Notes: generated by a model not told the origin, from the letters alone. 64,000 bases of DNA from Diphasiastrum complanatum (GCA_029204225.1 CM055096.1:72669349-72733348); one strand, 5' to 3'; numbered from the stretch's first letter, positions 24,281 to 38,700 are shown. Numbers and translations: made by a program.

Positions 24281-24935
24281 TGTTAGATTTCTTATGCTCA
24301 GTCTTAAAGAAAATCGTCAAGTAATGAGCATCTTGAAAACGGAAGACCAAGAACATGATTTCGGACCTTCACATTTTCCCCCTTTAAGTTTTTTTTCCTT
24401 ATGCCTTCAACAATTTAAGACACCTTTGCTTTTTCCACCTCTTTCGCCTTTTTCACACCTTCACGAAAAATGGGACACAATGGCCAAGTGGCCAGAATGC
24501 CTTAGAAACCATTCTTAAGGCACCTTTGCTTTTTCCGCCTTCTTCGTCTTTTTTGTGCCTTTGCGAAAAATGCAACACACTGGCCATAATGACTTAGAAA
24601 CCATTTCTGGACAAAGTGGCCAGAATGCCTTAGAAACCATTTTAAAAGCACCTTCGTCTTTTTCGGCTTTTTTCGTTGCCTTCAGTCTAAGGCACCTTCG
24701 CCTTTTTTGCTGCCTTTAGTCTAAGGCACCTTCGCCTTCTTCGTTGCCTTCAGTGTAAGGCACCTTCAACTTTTTCGCCTTTTTCGGCTTCTTCACTGCC
24801 TTCAGTGTAACGCTGGCCAGAATGCCTTAGAAACCATTCTTAAGGCAACTTCATCTTTTTCGCCTTTTTCGGCTTCTTCGCTACCTTCAGTCTACAGGCG
24901 CCTTAGGGATCTACACACCTTAAGTCTAAAGGCAC
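24281..24935 (+). repeat. 3' LTR (truncated) of the deleted Copia element
   Basis: It starts TGTTAGATTTC and follows the 5' LTR closely, including the CCTTCGCC array. It stops at about 24,935 in the middle of the LTR, where unrelated sequence begins. Loss of the right end means no target duplication can be checked. Confidence 0.8.
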
Positions 24936-25437
24936 AAAACATGGAAATAGAAAGCAAGAGAAAACACAACCAAGAGCAATAGCAAGTAGTGAATAGCAAA
25001 TGAGGATGTTTCTCTTCCAAAAATGGTAGAGTTTCCTCCTTCTCATTAAGCATGCAAATAGTGTACAAATGGTGCCTTTTTATAAAATGGGGAAGGCTTT
25101 TGCCCCTCAATCTTATTGGCTAATATTTACAATGATCCTAACCATTCATCTTGGACCCAACTTGATCCAAGGGTCCACAAAAAGTACATTAGAAATCACA
25201 AGATTCATGTGAGTCCCAATTTGGACCCAACTCTAAAAAGTGATCTCTAAGTTTGAAAATGACATTGGACATCTAGTTTTATTTTAATTACAAGGCCCAA
25301 GTCAAGTTTATTTTATTTACAACTTCAATTGCGTGCTCATTGGGCCATGGGCTTATACACGCAGGATGCCATGCCCTCGCAACACATTTTATTGGAGGAT
25401 TTTATTATTTACACTTTGTTGGGAATACCCCCCAACA
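24936..25437 (-). repeat. possible LTR remnant (minus orientation)
   Basis: On the minus strand the block would start TGTTGGGGGGTATTCCC at 25,437 and contains an AT-rich promoter-like centre. There is no second copy, primer-binding site or polypurine tract beside it, so the assignment is weak. Confidence 0.25.
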
Positions 25438-26240
25438 GAGGTGTGGGAAGGTGTTGTGTGCTTGTAGGGAGCGTGTGCGCCTGTGCAGTCAACGATGAAA
25501 TGAGGAGGTGTGTGGACAGATGTGGATTATGCAGTCGTTTGATGTTGGAGGTAATGACTGCTCTGTGGATTGGTTGAAGGCAACAAGGGGTCAGACCAGG
25601 AGGGTGGTGTAGGCTTGTTTTGCAGGTTGGAAGGAGATTTGTATTGGTGTTGCAGGTCGTTGTGAGATTTCAGGTCTGATTGTAGGTGTTTTGACTTTGC
25701 AGAACGTGTCAGAGATCAGACTGAGGAGAGATTTTGGATAGGAATCTCAGCGTGGGAAGCATTGCAGTAGATACCAATTGAGAATGTGTTGGTTAAAGTA
25801 GCAATCGTGCCAAATGTTGATAGATCCTCTGCTTAGGAGGATATGTTTACTATCTTTGTTCTTCTTACTTCGGCTTATGCCTGTCAACAGAGACAGTGGG
25901 CTCTTGTTTAAGTTATTCTTTCTTCTTTAAAGCCCCAAATTAGGCAGAAGGGATAGATCTACATTGTAGTAATGTCATGCCTATCAGAGGACAAACCAGA
26001 ATCGTCTCTCTTGAACCGAAATCACATGTATTCACAATTGAACATGCAGGTCATGCATTCAACCCATAAACCAACATGTAGAGTGGTTGAATAGCCATGA
26101 AATCCTACTTTAATGCTGCAAATTGAAATGGACAGCTAAATGGAATTTGAAAACTAATCTAACACATACATTAATCTACAAAACTGAAAACAAGAACTAA
26201 TCTAGCGCATTTTGAAATTCCAAGGATCAAGAAACACCAT
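25438..26240. other. no gene recognised
   Basis: The first part is GT-rich and the second AT-rich. No domain or repeat structure was seen. It lies between LTR-like DNA and a Copia reverse transcriptase. Confidence 0.4.
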
Positions 26241-26825
26241 TCTTGATTCTTGGATTTCAAGAACATCAAGAAATGGAATGCAAATGGATTTGCAAGAAGA
26301 CTTGTGAGTATTTCATATGGGAAGAGACCACTTTCTTGTAAGTGGATTTATAGATTGAAGTACAATAAAGATGGATCCATTAATAAGTACAAAGCAAGAC
26401 TTGTAGAAAAAGGTTTTTTGCAAACTAAAGGAATAGATTATGATGAAACTTTTGCTCCTGTTGCTAAGCTTGTCACTATAAGGATGATCGTTTGTCTTGC
26501 TACTTTTTTCAAATGGGAGCTTTTCCACCTTGATGTGACTAATGCTTTCCTAAATGGATTCTTGGAAGAAGAGATCTACATGTTGCGACCCAAGGGCTTC
26601 ATCAAGGAAGGAGATGAAAACAAAGTTTGCTACTTGAAGAAGAGTCTTTATGGACTCAAGCAAGCACCTAGAGTTTGGTACTCTAGGTTGCACAACTACA
26701 TTTATTCTATTGGTTTTGTGACAAGCTCTTATGAGCCTTCATTGTATGTCAAATGTAATGATGGCAAGGTCATTATTTTGGTTTTGTATGTTGATGACAT
26801 TATTCTCACAGGAAATGACTTTTGG
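26241..26825 (+). pseudogene. Copia reverse transcriptase fragment
   Basis: One open frame runs through CKWIYRLKYNKDGSINKYKA, GIDYDETFAPVAKLVTIR, then the motif A LDVTNAFLNGFLEEEIYM, YGLKQAPRVWYSRL and the active site LVLYVDDIILTGND. The palm domain of a Ty1/Copia reverse transcriptase is thus uninterrupted for about 180 codons. It is cut off abruptly after the YVDD motif at about 26,825, where an oppositely oriented Copia element begins. The start is also missing. Confidence 0.85.
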
Positions 26826-26829
26826 TCTT

Positions 26830-27695
26830 TGACCATAAACGCTCCTTAGTCCATGTCAAGATCGGGAGATAGAGATAATGTTGTAACTACATTCGCTTGT
26901 TAATCTGGTTGTTGTTGGCATTATTTGCTTTTAATACCCTACAATCATGGATCTTATAATTAGTGCATGTGCAATACTTATAGAACATCATTTTCTTCGA
27001 ATGTGGATTTGATAATTGCTCTTGACTTTGTATTGATTTTCGATTTGATGCAAACTGCTTAGTTTTTCTTCTTCTGTCGTTTGAGCCTTTGTTGACATAT
27101 AGGGCATGGGATGATGAAGTCAACGAGGTATCTTGACTTCTTCGATTGTCTTCTTGCAGCAACATAGTCATAACTCCAGTAAGAGTTAAATCTGAGTGTG
27201 TCAATATGATCACCACTCAGTTCTCGTATGTAAAATACAAGCTTGAAAGCAATGTCATGATTGATCATCGATGATCTATCTGACAGCTGTCACCTTTTGC
27301 AAGCGATTCTTAAATTGGTAAACATGATTATGAAGTGAATCACCATTTGACATCTTGATTGTGAAGAATTTTCTTCTGAGATGCAACTTAGAAGTCACGT
27401 TACTCGCATCATATAGCAAGCTTAGGATGTCCCATACTTCTTTTGAAGTTCAAGCTTTAGACATGTGGCCAATATGAGTGTCTGATATATTGAGAATAAT
27501 AAGCGCAAAAGCTTTACCATCCTTTGATTTCCACTTTGAGTCGGTTGTGTCGTCTTCAAGTTTCACTTCGATACCTATGACAACATCCCACAACTCGTTG
27601 GCGATTAGGAAAATCTTCATCTTAAATTTTCACAAATAGTAATTGGATCCATTTAGCTTGTCTACAATGAGACCTGCTTTACTTTGAGAATCCAT
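26830..27695 (-). pseudogene. Copia gag (decayed)
   Basis: The minus-strand gag starts at ATG 27,695 with MDSQSKAGLIVDKLNGSNYY. Trp is then changed to a stop in the conserved LWKFKM motif. The middle runs through HLRRKFF and SDLTLTGVMTMLLQEDNRRS, and the end shows the zinc knuckle YKYCTCTNYKIHDC. Several stops are present. It is the same family as the plus-strand fragment at 11,400-11,755. The element ends at about 26,830 and everything downstream of gag is missing. Confidence 0.8.
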
Positions 27696-27893
27696 TTGAA
27701 ACTTTAGTCTGTCGATAAACTGATGACTTCGAGAATGATACCGTGTGACGCTACAATTGGAAATCAATTATTTGATACTGAAATTTGATACCACAATTTG
27801 AGGAATTAAGAGCAAGTATGCTCTAACATGATACTACGAAAAGTATTTAATGATATTGCTTTGATACCATGAAGGGTATCTAATAGTAATAGA

Positions 27894-27905
27894 GCTTTGA
27901 TACCA
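27894..27905 (-). promoter_or_regulatory. primer-binding site
   Basis: On the minus strand TGGTATCAAAGC abuts the LTR end at 27,906. A second copy of the same 12 bases lies about 40 bases further into the element, near 27,858. Confidence 0.85.
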
Positions 27906-28839
27906 TGTTGGAAAGATAAAAATAACGATTCGATAAGTCAAAGACTGTGAATGACCTATCGAGCACTGTGGGATGAGCCTTCTTTCCTAATGCATGACTA
28001 CGCCTATCAATAATTGAACAAAACTATAATGATAGAAGTCACGTTCAATCTTTTAACAACTGACTTTGAAATCATTAGTACTAAAGTGATTTTGTGGCCA
28101 AACTATTTCAGAGTGTGAAGTGATGTGTAGAATATTACAACGTTGAAGTATTCAACAAAACAGATGAAACAATAAGAGATTTATCAGTTACAAATAACTA
28201 TAGATAAGCATTCATTCTGATATGATACTGAACTCAATAAGAAGATAGATTGATTCAGTAAGTAGCATGTACAAATCAGATGATGAGAGCACAAAACAAT
28301 AGCAGATGAAAACCGCGTACTATGAACTATCTCTGAGGAACTGAAACTCTTGTCTGATGCACTTCCGTTGATAAGCAGTAAGCGTGAATAACAATACTCT
28401 AATAGAGCTCTGAAAAAAAAACTTTCTAGAGACTTCACTGCACTCTTTGTAAGTCTTTGATGATCATCTACTTATACTAATCAAGACAACTAAGTAGGTC
28501 GTAGATCGTAATTGACAGTTAGCCATAATGCTTTGTCATCTATCCAGTTAGAACTTTTCAGAAATTTACTTACAAAGTAGTTAGGGCAAGTATTTAGTTT
28601 CATATCAAGCGGAACAATAACTGTCCTCCTTCAACATGTTCAACTCCTTTGACTTTCATTAGCGTCGTCCATAGTTCAGATGTTGTCCGATATGTCGGAG
28701 CCACATGTTGAGCGATTCCCGAGTATTTCTGCAAACTGTGTAGAAACACAAATAAAACTATAAAATTGAATAATAAAGTGGATGTAGATTAAAGATCGAT
28801 TATTCGGATGAATCATTTTGATAGTAGAATAATCCAACA
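27906..28839 (-). repeat. 5' LTR of the minus-strand Copia element
   Basis: The 934-bp LTR has perfect 6-bp inverted ends, TGTTGG and CCAACA, and directly adjoins the primer-binding site. The 3' LTR is missing, so insertion age and target duplication cannot be assessed. Confidence 0.8.
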
Positions 28840-29645
28840 CTAATTAGTTGTCCTAATTAGACTGATTCATTGTTATTCGAACACAAGTCAAGTCTTGAAT
28901 ACCTCTGTTCTAGTCAATAAGGCATTACTTTGGCATAATAGATTAGGAAATTTGAATCATACATATGTGTTAAACATGTTGAAACAGTCCTTAGCACTTG
29001 ATCTCGACTATCCAATCAATAAAGTCGACCTCCCTGTCCTCATAGCTGCATTATCGGAAAACATACTAGGATTCCATTTAGTTCAAGTCATAGGCATGCA
29101 ACAAAAAATGTTCTAGATGTTGTTCACTCAGATATATGTGGTCCAATGCAAACTCCATCATTGCTTGATGCAAAATATTTCATTACTTTCATTAACGAAT
29201 ATTCGAGAAGAACATCTATTTATTTCTTTAAGCGAAAATTGGAGGCATTCAAAATCTTTCGACAATTCAAGGAGTGTGCAAAATTGAAAACTGGCAAAAA
29301 AATCAAAGCCCATTGAGGTTTGATAACGGGGGAGAGTACATCTCAACCGAATTCGAGGAGTATTGCCTTAACAATGGCATCGAACAACAATTTATTGCCT
29401 CATATTCGCCTCAGTCAAATGGACTTCTTGAGAGAAAGAATCAAATCTTAGTCGAAGTTGCTAAGTTTATGCTTGCTCATGCGACACTTTCGAAATTCTT
29501 CTGGGCTGATGTTGTTTCCATTGCAGCCTATATCCAAAATAGATGCTCGACTAAAGACCTTTCAGACAAAACACCTTATGAAGTTTGGACAGGCTCCAAA
29601 CCATCACTATCTAAATTTATGAGTTTTTGGATGTATCGCTTATGT
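28840..29645 (+). pseudogene. Copia integrase (decayed)
   Basis: The GAG-pre-integrase motif (ALLWHNRLGNLNHTYVLNML, then a zinc-site HSCIIGKH in a second frame) is followed by VVHSDICGPMQTPS and KYFITFINEYSRRTS. The second half, LRFDNGGEYISTEFEEYC and SPQSNGLLERKNQ, supplies the second Asp and the Glu of the DDE triad. The domain ends in KTPYEVWTGSKPSLSKF. Three frames are needed. It breaks at about 29,645 and the same element resumes at 30,346. Confidence 0.85.
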
Positions 29646-30345
29646 TATTTAGGAGTGTATGGGCTTCGGTGAATGTTCAAAAACACAAAATAGTGAAGAA
29701 GCAGAGCACCCTCACCCAAACTGAAAATATGAAAAAATGCCTACTATCAACCTTCGCTAGTTTGTCAATAGGTACTTTTGTTTATTTTCACAATGGCAAA
29801 GGTTTCCAGCCTAGATTGGGCCCAAATAGCCTTCAAAACCCTTGTCGACCCATCCTTCGCCTACAAGAACCCCCACCAAATTCTCTCCTTGAAGTGGTAA
29901 AATACTGAGATAAACCATATATTCTGCAGAGAGGCGAAGGTTCCTGATAAAAAAGTTCAAAAAAATTGTCTCATCAATTGGTAACTTGAAACACTAATCA
30001 CCCGCTCAATCACACAGAGGTCATACAGTTTAGTGTTGGGGGCCAGCGCAATCCCATAGAACCTTGTCATCGAGGATGTCCCATCCATCTAAATCATGAT
30101 TTTCTCCAACAAAAAGTGGTAAAGTGGAAGTACTGGTCATATCATCTTGCATGTCACCGAACTCATTAGAGGACCATAATTCTCTACTAGTTTATTTTGT
30201 GCAAGATCTAAGGGACATCTATTACCTGTGTATACTTATCAACTCAAAGGGGATGGTATACTACACACGATACAATGTCTTGGATGGGATACTCCCAAAT
30301 CAAGTGAGTAGGGAGAGCTTAGGAGATCAAGTAGAAATTGAAAAC
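29646..30345. other. about 700 bp of unidentified insertion inside a Copia element
   Basis: The stretch replaces the integrase C-terminus and linker of the surrounding Copia element. One frame near 29,800-29,890 reads WAQIAFKTLVDPSFAYKNPH in a protein-like way, but I do not recognise the family. No inverted repeats or target duplications were seen at the edges. Confidence 0.4.
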
Positions 30346-31930
30346 TTCCAGCTCAACTAGAGATGAATCTAGCCCTAATGGATCCATGTTAATGGCTCAA
30401 GAAACTTTTGACGAAGTAAAAGAATCCAAGGAGTGGCATGCAACTATGGAAACAGAAATGGATGCTATATCGAAGAACAAAACGTGGGACTTGGTTGAGC
30501 TACCTGATGGTAAGTTGCCTATCACATGTAAGTGGATCTACAAGATGAAATATAGAGCGGATGGACAACTCAACAAGTACAAGGCATGATTAGTTGCAAG
30601 AGGTTTTGAGTAGCAGGAAGGTATAGACTTTGAGGAGACCTTCGCACCCGTAGCCAAAATGGTGACTATTCATTCTATCATTGCAATTTCTGCTTTCTAT
30701 GGTTGGAAAATCTAGCAAATGGACGTCAAATCTGCTTTTCTTATTGGAGTGTTGGATGAAGAGGTATATTTAGAGCAACCTCAAGGGTTTGTTGAGCCAG
30801 GGAGAGATCATTTGGTTTGTAAACTCAACAAAGCCATATATAGATTGAAGCAAGCGCCACGAGTGTGGTACTCTTGCATTGATGAACACTTCAAGCGAAG
30901 GGGAATGGTAAAGAGTGATGTTGATCCTAATCTTTACATTCTTAGGCAAAACTCTGATATACTAGTTCATTGTCCTCTATGTTGATGATTTGATTATTAC
31001 AGGAAGTAATATAGGCTTAATTGATGAAATCAAATCACACCTTTCCAATACCTTTGAAATGAGCGATTTAGGGTTGATGCATTATTGTTTTGGTATTGAA
31101 GTTTGGCAAAAGGAAGATAGTGTTATTCTTACGCAAAGCAAGTATGCTCAAGATCTATTGTATAAGTTCAATATGCAGGATTTCAAGTCACTAAGTACTC
31201 CAATGGAGGCCAATACCAAACTTTTTGCATTGGATGAAGCCGAGAAAGTTGATGCATACTTATATAGGTAGTTAGTGGACAGTTTAATCTATTTGACATA
31301 CACACGTCCTGATACTCATGTTGTTGGTGTGGTAAGTCAATTTATGCAAGAACCTAGTCAGACTCATTGGAAATCTGCTAAACATATTTTGAGATATGTT
31401 CAAGGCACATTACATTTTGGCTTGAAGTATGATCAGTCTGAAGCCCTAATGTTGGTAGGTTATACAGATGCTGATTGGGCAGGAAATATTGATGGTAGAC
31501 GATTTACCATCAGTCATAAATTTAGCTATGGTACAGCTGCTATTTCTTGGAGTAGCAAGAAGCAACCTACAGTAGCCTTATCTTCAACGGAAGTTGAGTA
31601 TCATGCACTTAGCAATACTACACAAGAGATAATATGGTTGCGAAGACTGCTTATTGATTTATGTCAATCATAGGTGGATGTTACAACTATATATTGCGAC
31701 AACAAAAGCTGTATCCATCTTGCTAGAAACCCAATTCTACATGCTCGAACAAAACACATCTAGATACATCATCATTTTGTTCGAGAGAAAATAATTGATG
31801 GCGCCATTGATCTAGTTTTTTGTAAATCTGAAGATCAAGTGGTTGATATTTCTCTAAGTCTTTAGGTAAATGTAAATTTGAGAACCTTTGTAGTCTCTTA
31901 GGAATAGAAGAATGTAATTTTATCATTGAG
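30346..31930 (+). pseudogene. Copia reverse transcriptase and RNase H (decayed)
   Basis: Reverse transcriptase motifs appear in order: EWHATMETEMDAISKNKTWD, CKWIYKMKYRADGQLNKYKA, IDFEETFAPVAKMVTI, MDVKSAFLIGVLDEEVY, KAIYRLKQAPRVWYS, and VLYVDDLIITGSN. RNase H follows with YTDADWAGNIDGRR, SWSSKKQPTVALSSTEVEYH and YCDNKSCIHLARNP. The catalytic Asp residues of both domains are visible. Stop codons occur after YKA, in FE*QEG, KI*QMD and YR*LVD, and there is a frame change near the YVDD motif. It is a recognisable but non-functional pol. Confidence 0.85.
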
Positions 31931-32217
31931 GGAGAGTGTTAGAAATCAATGATAAACTTCATCGTTACACTTCTTAGTTACTGTTCATGATGTACTTTAT
32001 TATTGACAACTATTACCAACTGTAACTAGCCATAGGCTAGTCTAGTAGTCTACTCTAGGTTTTCTCTCTCTCTATCAGGGTTCAGGGTTTATTTGTACAT
32101 TTTACATTCAATATGATTTATAGTGTGATAGAGTGATATTGCGTGTTCTTCTTTCGCCTCCTTACTTGGTGATTGCTTATGGTGAATGCTTGATGTTGCA
32201 TATCTATTTATTTGACA
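31928..32217 (+). repeat. polypurine tract and 3' LTR of the Copia element
   Basis: GAGGGAGAG at 31,928-31,936 is the polypurine tract. The LTR starts TGTTAGAAATC at 31,937 and appears to end TTTGACA at about 32,217, giving about 281 bp. The 5' LTR is not in the window, so the right edge is by terminus only. Confidence 0.65.
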
Positions 32218-32567
32218 GTAACCATATAGTAAAGTCCACGAGAGAGAGATCGCTAGAAAATCGTCTTTGTGTTTGGGAAGACTGGACTATGTTTTAAAAT
32301 GCTATTTATGCTGATAAGTAGTATAACTTCTTTTGGACATGGATAACAACTAACGCTCAGCTATGACACTTGTCTTCCCCACTATACTAACTTGTGCGGT
32401 TTTGTGTTGTGGGATGGTGGCAGGTATCAGCTGGACGTTTTGAGAGTATGCTATATGGTGCTTTATTGTAATGTATTTTACTTTTCAGCTTTACTGTACC
32501 TTGTTGGTTTATGAATAAAGGCTTCAAAGGGTTTGGTCTTGCCTTGTCAAGAGGAACTATGTGAAAT

Positions 32568-34735
<2,168 letters not shown>

Positions 34736-34927
34736 AATTCACTACACTTGTCAATAGCGAAATGAATGAACATCTTCCAAATTGAGAAAATAAATGGTCT
34801 CTATTGAACATGAAAAAATGGTGCAAAACTAAATTCAGTGCACTTGTCAATAGGGAAATTAATGAATATCTTCCAAGTTGAGAAAATAAATGGTCTCTAC
34901 TGAACATGAAAAAACTGTGCAAAATGT
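34736..34927 (+). repeat. 96-bp tandem duplication
   Basis: Two diverged units with an offset of 96 bp, sharing CACTTGTCAATAG and GAGAAAATAAATGGTCTCTA. Confidence 0.85.
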
Positions 34928-35053
34928 TGATATGGTGCAAGGAGTGTATGTGGTGCAGTTGTTAAGTAGCTTCAAAGCATAATGAAAATAGCCATTTCTT
35001 TGAAAATTGTATAAATTGCAAATGCGTTGCTTATGTAATCCAACAACAATTAA

Positions 35054-35058
<5 letters not shown>

Positions 35059-35090
<32 letters not shown>
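35059..35090 (+). repeat. (GA)n tract upstream of Vms1/ANKZF1
   Basis: A 32-bp GA dinucleotide tract about 300 bp upstream of the start codon. GA tracts near plant promoters can bind BBR/BPC-type GAGA factors, but this is only a possibility here. Confidence 0.9.
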
Positions 35091-35092
<2 letters not shown>

Positions 35093-35290
35093 TGTACGAT
35101 GTCTAGAGAAAACGTGTTCCAGAGATTTTCGTTGGTCCACGTGTGATTGGGGTTTTGACCAACCACGTGTGTTTAATGGGAGTGTTTTGAAATTCAGCAA
35201 AGCGTGACCTTCAAGATGAAAAGCGTGACAATTTAGGGTTTCCCTGAGATTAGGGTTCGGGGAGGAGAAATAGCGATAGCCATAACTAAT

Positions 35291-35294
<4 letters not shown>

Positions 35295-35334
<40 letters not shown>
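35295..35334 (+). repeat. (GA)n tract in the probable 5' leader
   Basis: A 40-bp AG dinucleotide tract ending 57 bases before the start ATG at 35,392. It is probably transcribed as part of the 5' untranslated leader. Confidence 0.9.
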
Positions 35335-35335
<1 letters not shown>

Positions 35336-35391
35336 CATATGATTTGAATGAATTATATATAGGATCGGCATGTGGTGGTGGCAAGCAAGTC

Positions 35392-35745
35392 ATGGCTTCT
35401 GTTGAAGCTGCTGCATCTGCTGTGCGATCCAAGGCTGATAATCTGTTCAGCTTGGAGGAAGGCTTCTTTGCCTCAGCGGTTGTGTATTGGGAAGGGTTTT
35501 CCACAGATGCTGTTGGGTCGGAGGCTGCTGGCTCAACCACTGAGCACAAGCGTGAGCTGGGTGCAGTTTTGAACAGAGATGGGGACACGGATCATGAAAC
35601 TCGTGAGGAAATCGGGCACGAAGAGGCGCTTGCAAAGGAAGGGGCGACGAGTTTGAGGCGATGGGTGTGCAATTCATGCGGGTTCAAATTTCAGACAGGA
35701 GACGAGCAGCGAAGCCATTTCAAATCTGATTATCACCGGCTCAAT
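35392..35745 (+). CDS. ANKZF1/VMS1-like: Vms1/ANKZF1 exon 1 (zinc finger)
   Basis: The start is the first in-frame ATG (MASVEAAASAVRSKAD). The open frame above it begins only at TTG and includes the GA-rich leader. The exon encodes 118 residues and ends in the zinc finger WVCNSCGFKFQTGDEQRSHF, then KSDYHRLN. The donor is CTCAAT/GTATTC at phase 0. Confidence 0.88.
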
Positions 35746-38700
35746 GTATTCACCTTTCCCTGTCAATATGTCTTATCCACTCCGGGATGCCCTACGTAGG
35801 GATTGTCATGTCACTCGTGAAGGATCTTTCTACAAAGTCCATCCACCTTTGGCACATAGTACTTACTCTTTCTCTTTAGCATTCCTCTCTCAACGGTGTA
35901 TGTTAAGTATGTGTGTGCCTCCCCAGAAGAACTAGTCACCATTAGAGCCTTTGAGATACTGGTATTCTTTTGCACACTAGGGCCACACACTCTTTCAGTG
36001 CTCATCTCTTTGTCGAGTCTGCCTAATTTTATCAATGAGTGCACTCTATGACAGGAATTGCAATTCGATAGGTTGGATGAGATAATGCATCCACGATTGT
36101 GTTCCCCCTAATTTTATGTATCGAATTTCCAAGCGAAACTTTGGTTGATTGCAAAAATACTTGAGGGTATTGTGGTCAGCATAAACATAAAACTCGGCAC
36201 TAAATAAATACATGCATAGTAGCCCAGTAGGCCTGTATCCTGTAGTCCGTAACTCCCCCTGGCTATAAAGAACATTGCCCCCAATGTAGGCAAAATAAGA
36301 TAAGAACCAGTGCCAGAGAAAAATACTGCATCAAGATATCCCATCTGAGAAAGGAACATCAAGAGAAGCCGGAGCATCCCGAGAAGCAATGGTAGCTGCA
36401 AGTGATCGAGCCTGATCAGCCAGGATAGGGGTATGATAAAAAACATCAATGGGCTCCCAAGTAGCCTCCTCAATAGGACGACCATCCCACTGGACCAAAA
36501 ACTGAACCTGCCAATGGCGACGACTATGCAATAAGCGCACCTGTAAAATAGCAGTCGGCAGGAATGGAAAAAGCTCTGGATCTGTAGGAAATGAGGAATC
36601 TCGAGGAGCATCATCCTCAATAGCAGCACATAATAAATTGACATGAAAGATATCACAAGCCCGAGTAGCAGCAGGTAACTCAAGACGATATGTAACTGGA
36701 CTGAGGCACTCAAGAATCTAAAAAGGCCCATAATAGCGCGGCGCAAGCTTCTCAGTAGAAGCAAGACCCTGTACAAAACGATGGCGAACAAAGCGTAACC
36801 GGAGAAAAACAATATCTCCCTCTGCAAACTCAACATGGCGCCGATGACGATCAACAATGGTCCTGTACCGGTGCTGAATATGCTGTAAATGAGTACCAGC
36901 TCTAGTAATAATCTCCCGAGCACTCGAAAGATAAGATGAAATAGTAACAGGTGCATCATCTGGAGGAGCAGGTATACTGGGTAGAACTGGTGAGTATCCA
37001 TGAGCAAGCAGGAAAGGAGAAACACCTGTGCTGGAAGTAATAGAACTGTTATAACTATACTCAACCAAACATAAATGCTGATCCCAATCACGACCAGAAG
37101 GAGAAACATAATGTCGTAATAATCCTCCAATATCCAGTTAATAACCTCAGACTGACCATTCGCAGAAGAATGATAAGCACTGCCCATAAGTATCCTAACA
37201 TCCAAGATACGCATAAGCTCTGTCCAAAAACCTGATGTAAACTTGGTATCCCGATCAGTAAGTATAGATCGTGGGAGACCATGTAAGCGGAAAATCTCAG
37301 AAATAAATATACGACCACACTGCTCTGCTGTAATAGTACGTCTGACTGGTATGAAATGAGCTTGTTTAGAAAACCTATCAATTACCACCAAACAAGAGTC
37401 ATGACCACGCTGAGTACGGGGAAGACCTAAAATGAAGTCCATAGATATATCAGTCCATTGGCAGGAAGGAATAGGCCAACTTTGGCTTATAATGAATATC
37501 AAAATGAAAGGACTGTAAAAACTGAAGCCAACGATACTGACGATCACTAAGACCCTTTTGTGTATACAAATAACGAAGTGACTGGTGATCAGTAAAAACA
37601 TCAAACGGAACACGATACAAATAATGACGCCACTTCTTTAAAGCAAAAATGCTAGCAAGCAACTCTTTTTCATGAGTGGAATAGCGATGCTCATACGAAC
37701 GAAGACGGCGGGATACATATGCAATAACACACTGACGCTGCCGTAACAAAGCACCTAATCCTGTGGAACTAGCATCAGTCTCAACAGCAAAACGCTAGGA
37801 AAAATCTGGAAGACATAAAACAGGGGCAGTGGTAAGCTTAACCTTCAAAGTATCAAAAGCTGACTGACATGCGGGAGTCCAAGCAAACGAAGTTTCCTTT
37901 TTCAACAGAGCATGCAAAGGAGATGCAAGAGTGGCAAAATGAGCAACTGGTTTACGAAGATGGATAGCAAGACCAAGAAACATACGAACATCATGAACAT
38001 CAGCAGGCACAGGCCATGAAAGAATAGAACGGACCTTACGAGGGTCGAGACGAACAATACCACTAGTAACAAAGAAGCCCAAAAACTCGATTTGTACAAC
38101 AACAAAAGAACATTTAGAACGTTTAGCATATAGATGATGAGTAACTAACAAAACAAAAACAGAACGAACGTGCTGAACATGAAGAGAGAGAGTGGTGCTA
38201 TAAATGAGGATATCGTCAAAATAAACAATGACACACTTTCCAAGCAGAGGACGAAAGATGTTATTCATGACATTCTGAAAAGTGGCCTGGTCAAACAGGT
38301 CATCCATATGAGGGATAGGGTACTGATTACGGATAGTAAGTTTATTTAAAGCACGATAATCTATACATAGACGTTTAGTACCATCTTTCTTATCAACAAG
38401 TAAAACAGGAGCACCAAAAGGACTGTGGCTAGGAACAATAGGGCCTTGACGTAATAAATCAGACACCTGACGCTGGACTTCCTCGCGCTCAACAATAGAC
38501 ATACGAGAAGGAGGACGAGAAGGAGGTGATGCGGAGGAAACAAGGTCTATATGGTGGTTGACATCTCGTAAAGGTGGTAACTGAGTCGGCTCTCTAAAAA
38601 CATGCTTAAATTCACGCAACAGTTCAGAAAATACCTGTGGCAAAGGTGGTGCATCCGCAATAGGCTAAACAGAAAGAATAGCCGCACAGTGGGCCTTCTC

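Noticed and set aside
34859-35371. Minus-strand open frame of 170 codons with Leu-Ser repeats
   Set aside because: It is produced by the two GA tracts on the opposite strand of the Vms1/ANKZF1 leader; exon 1 lies on the plus strand.
35286-35588. Minus-strand open frame overlapping Vms1/ANKZF1 exon 1
   Set aside because: It is the shadow of exon 1, whose zinc finger and splice phase are clear on the plus strand.
36114-37613. Single 499-codon minus-strand frame
   Set aside because: Only its first part is Gypsy integrase; the remainder is a long chance frame that runs past the true integrase and chromodomain frames and through the LTR end.
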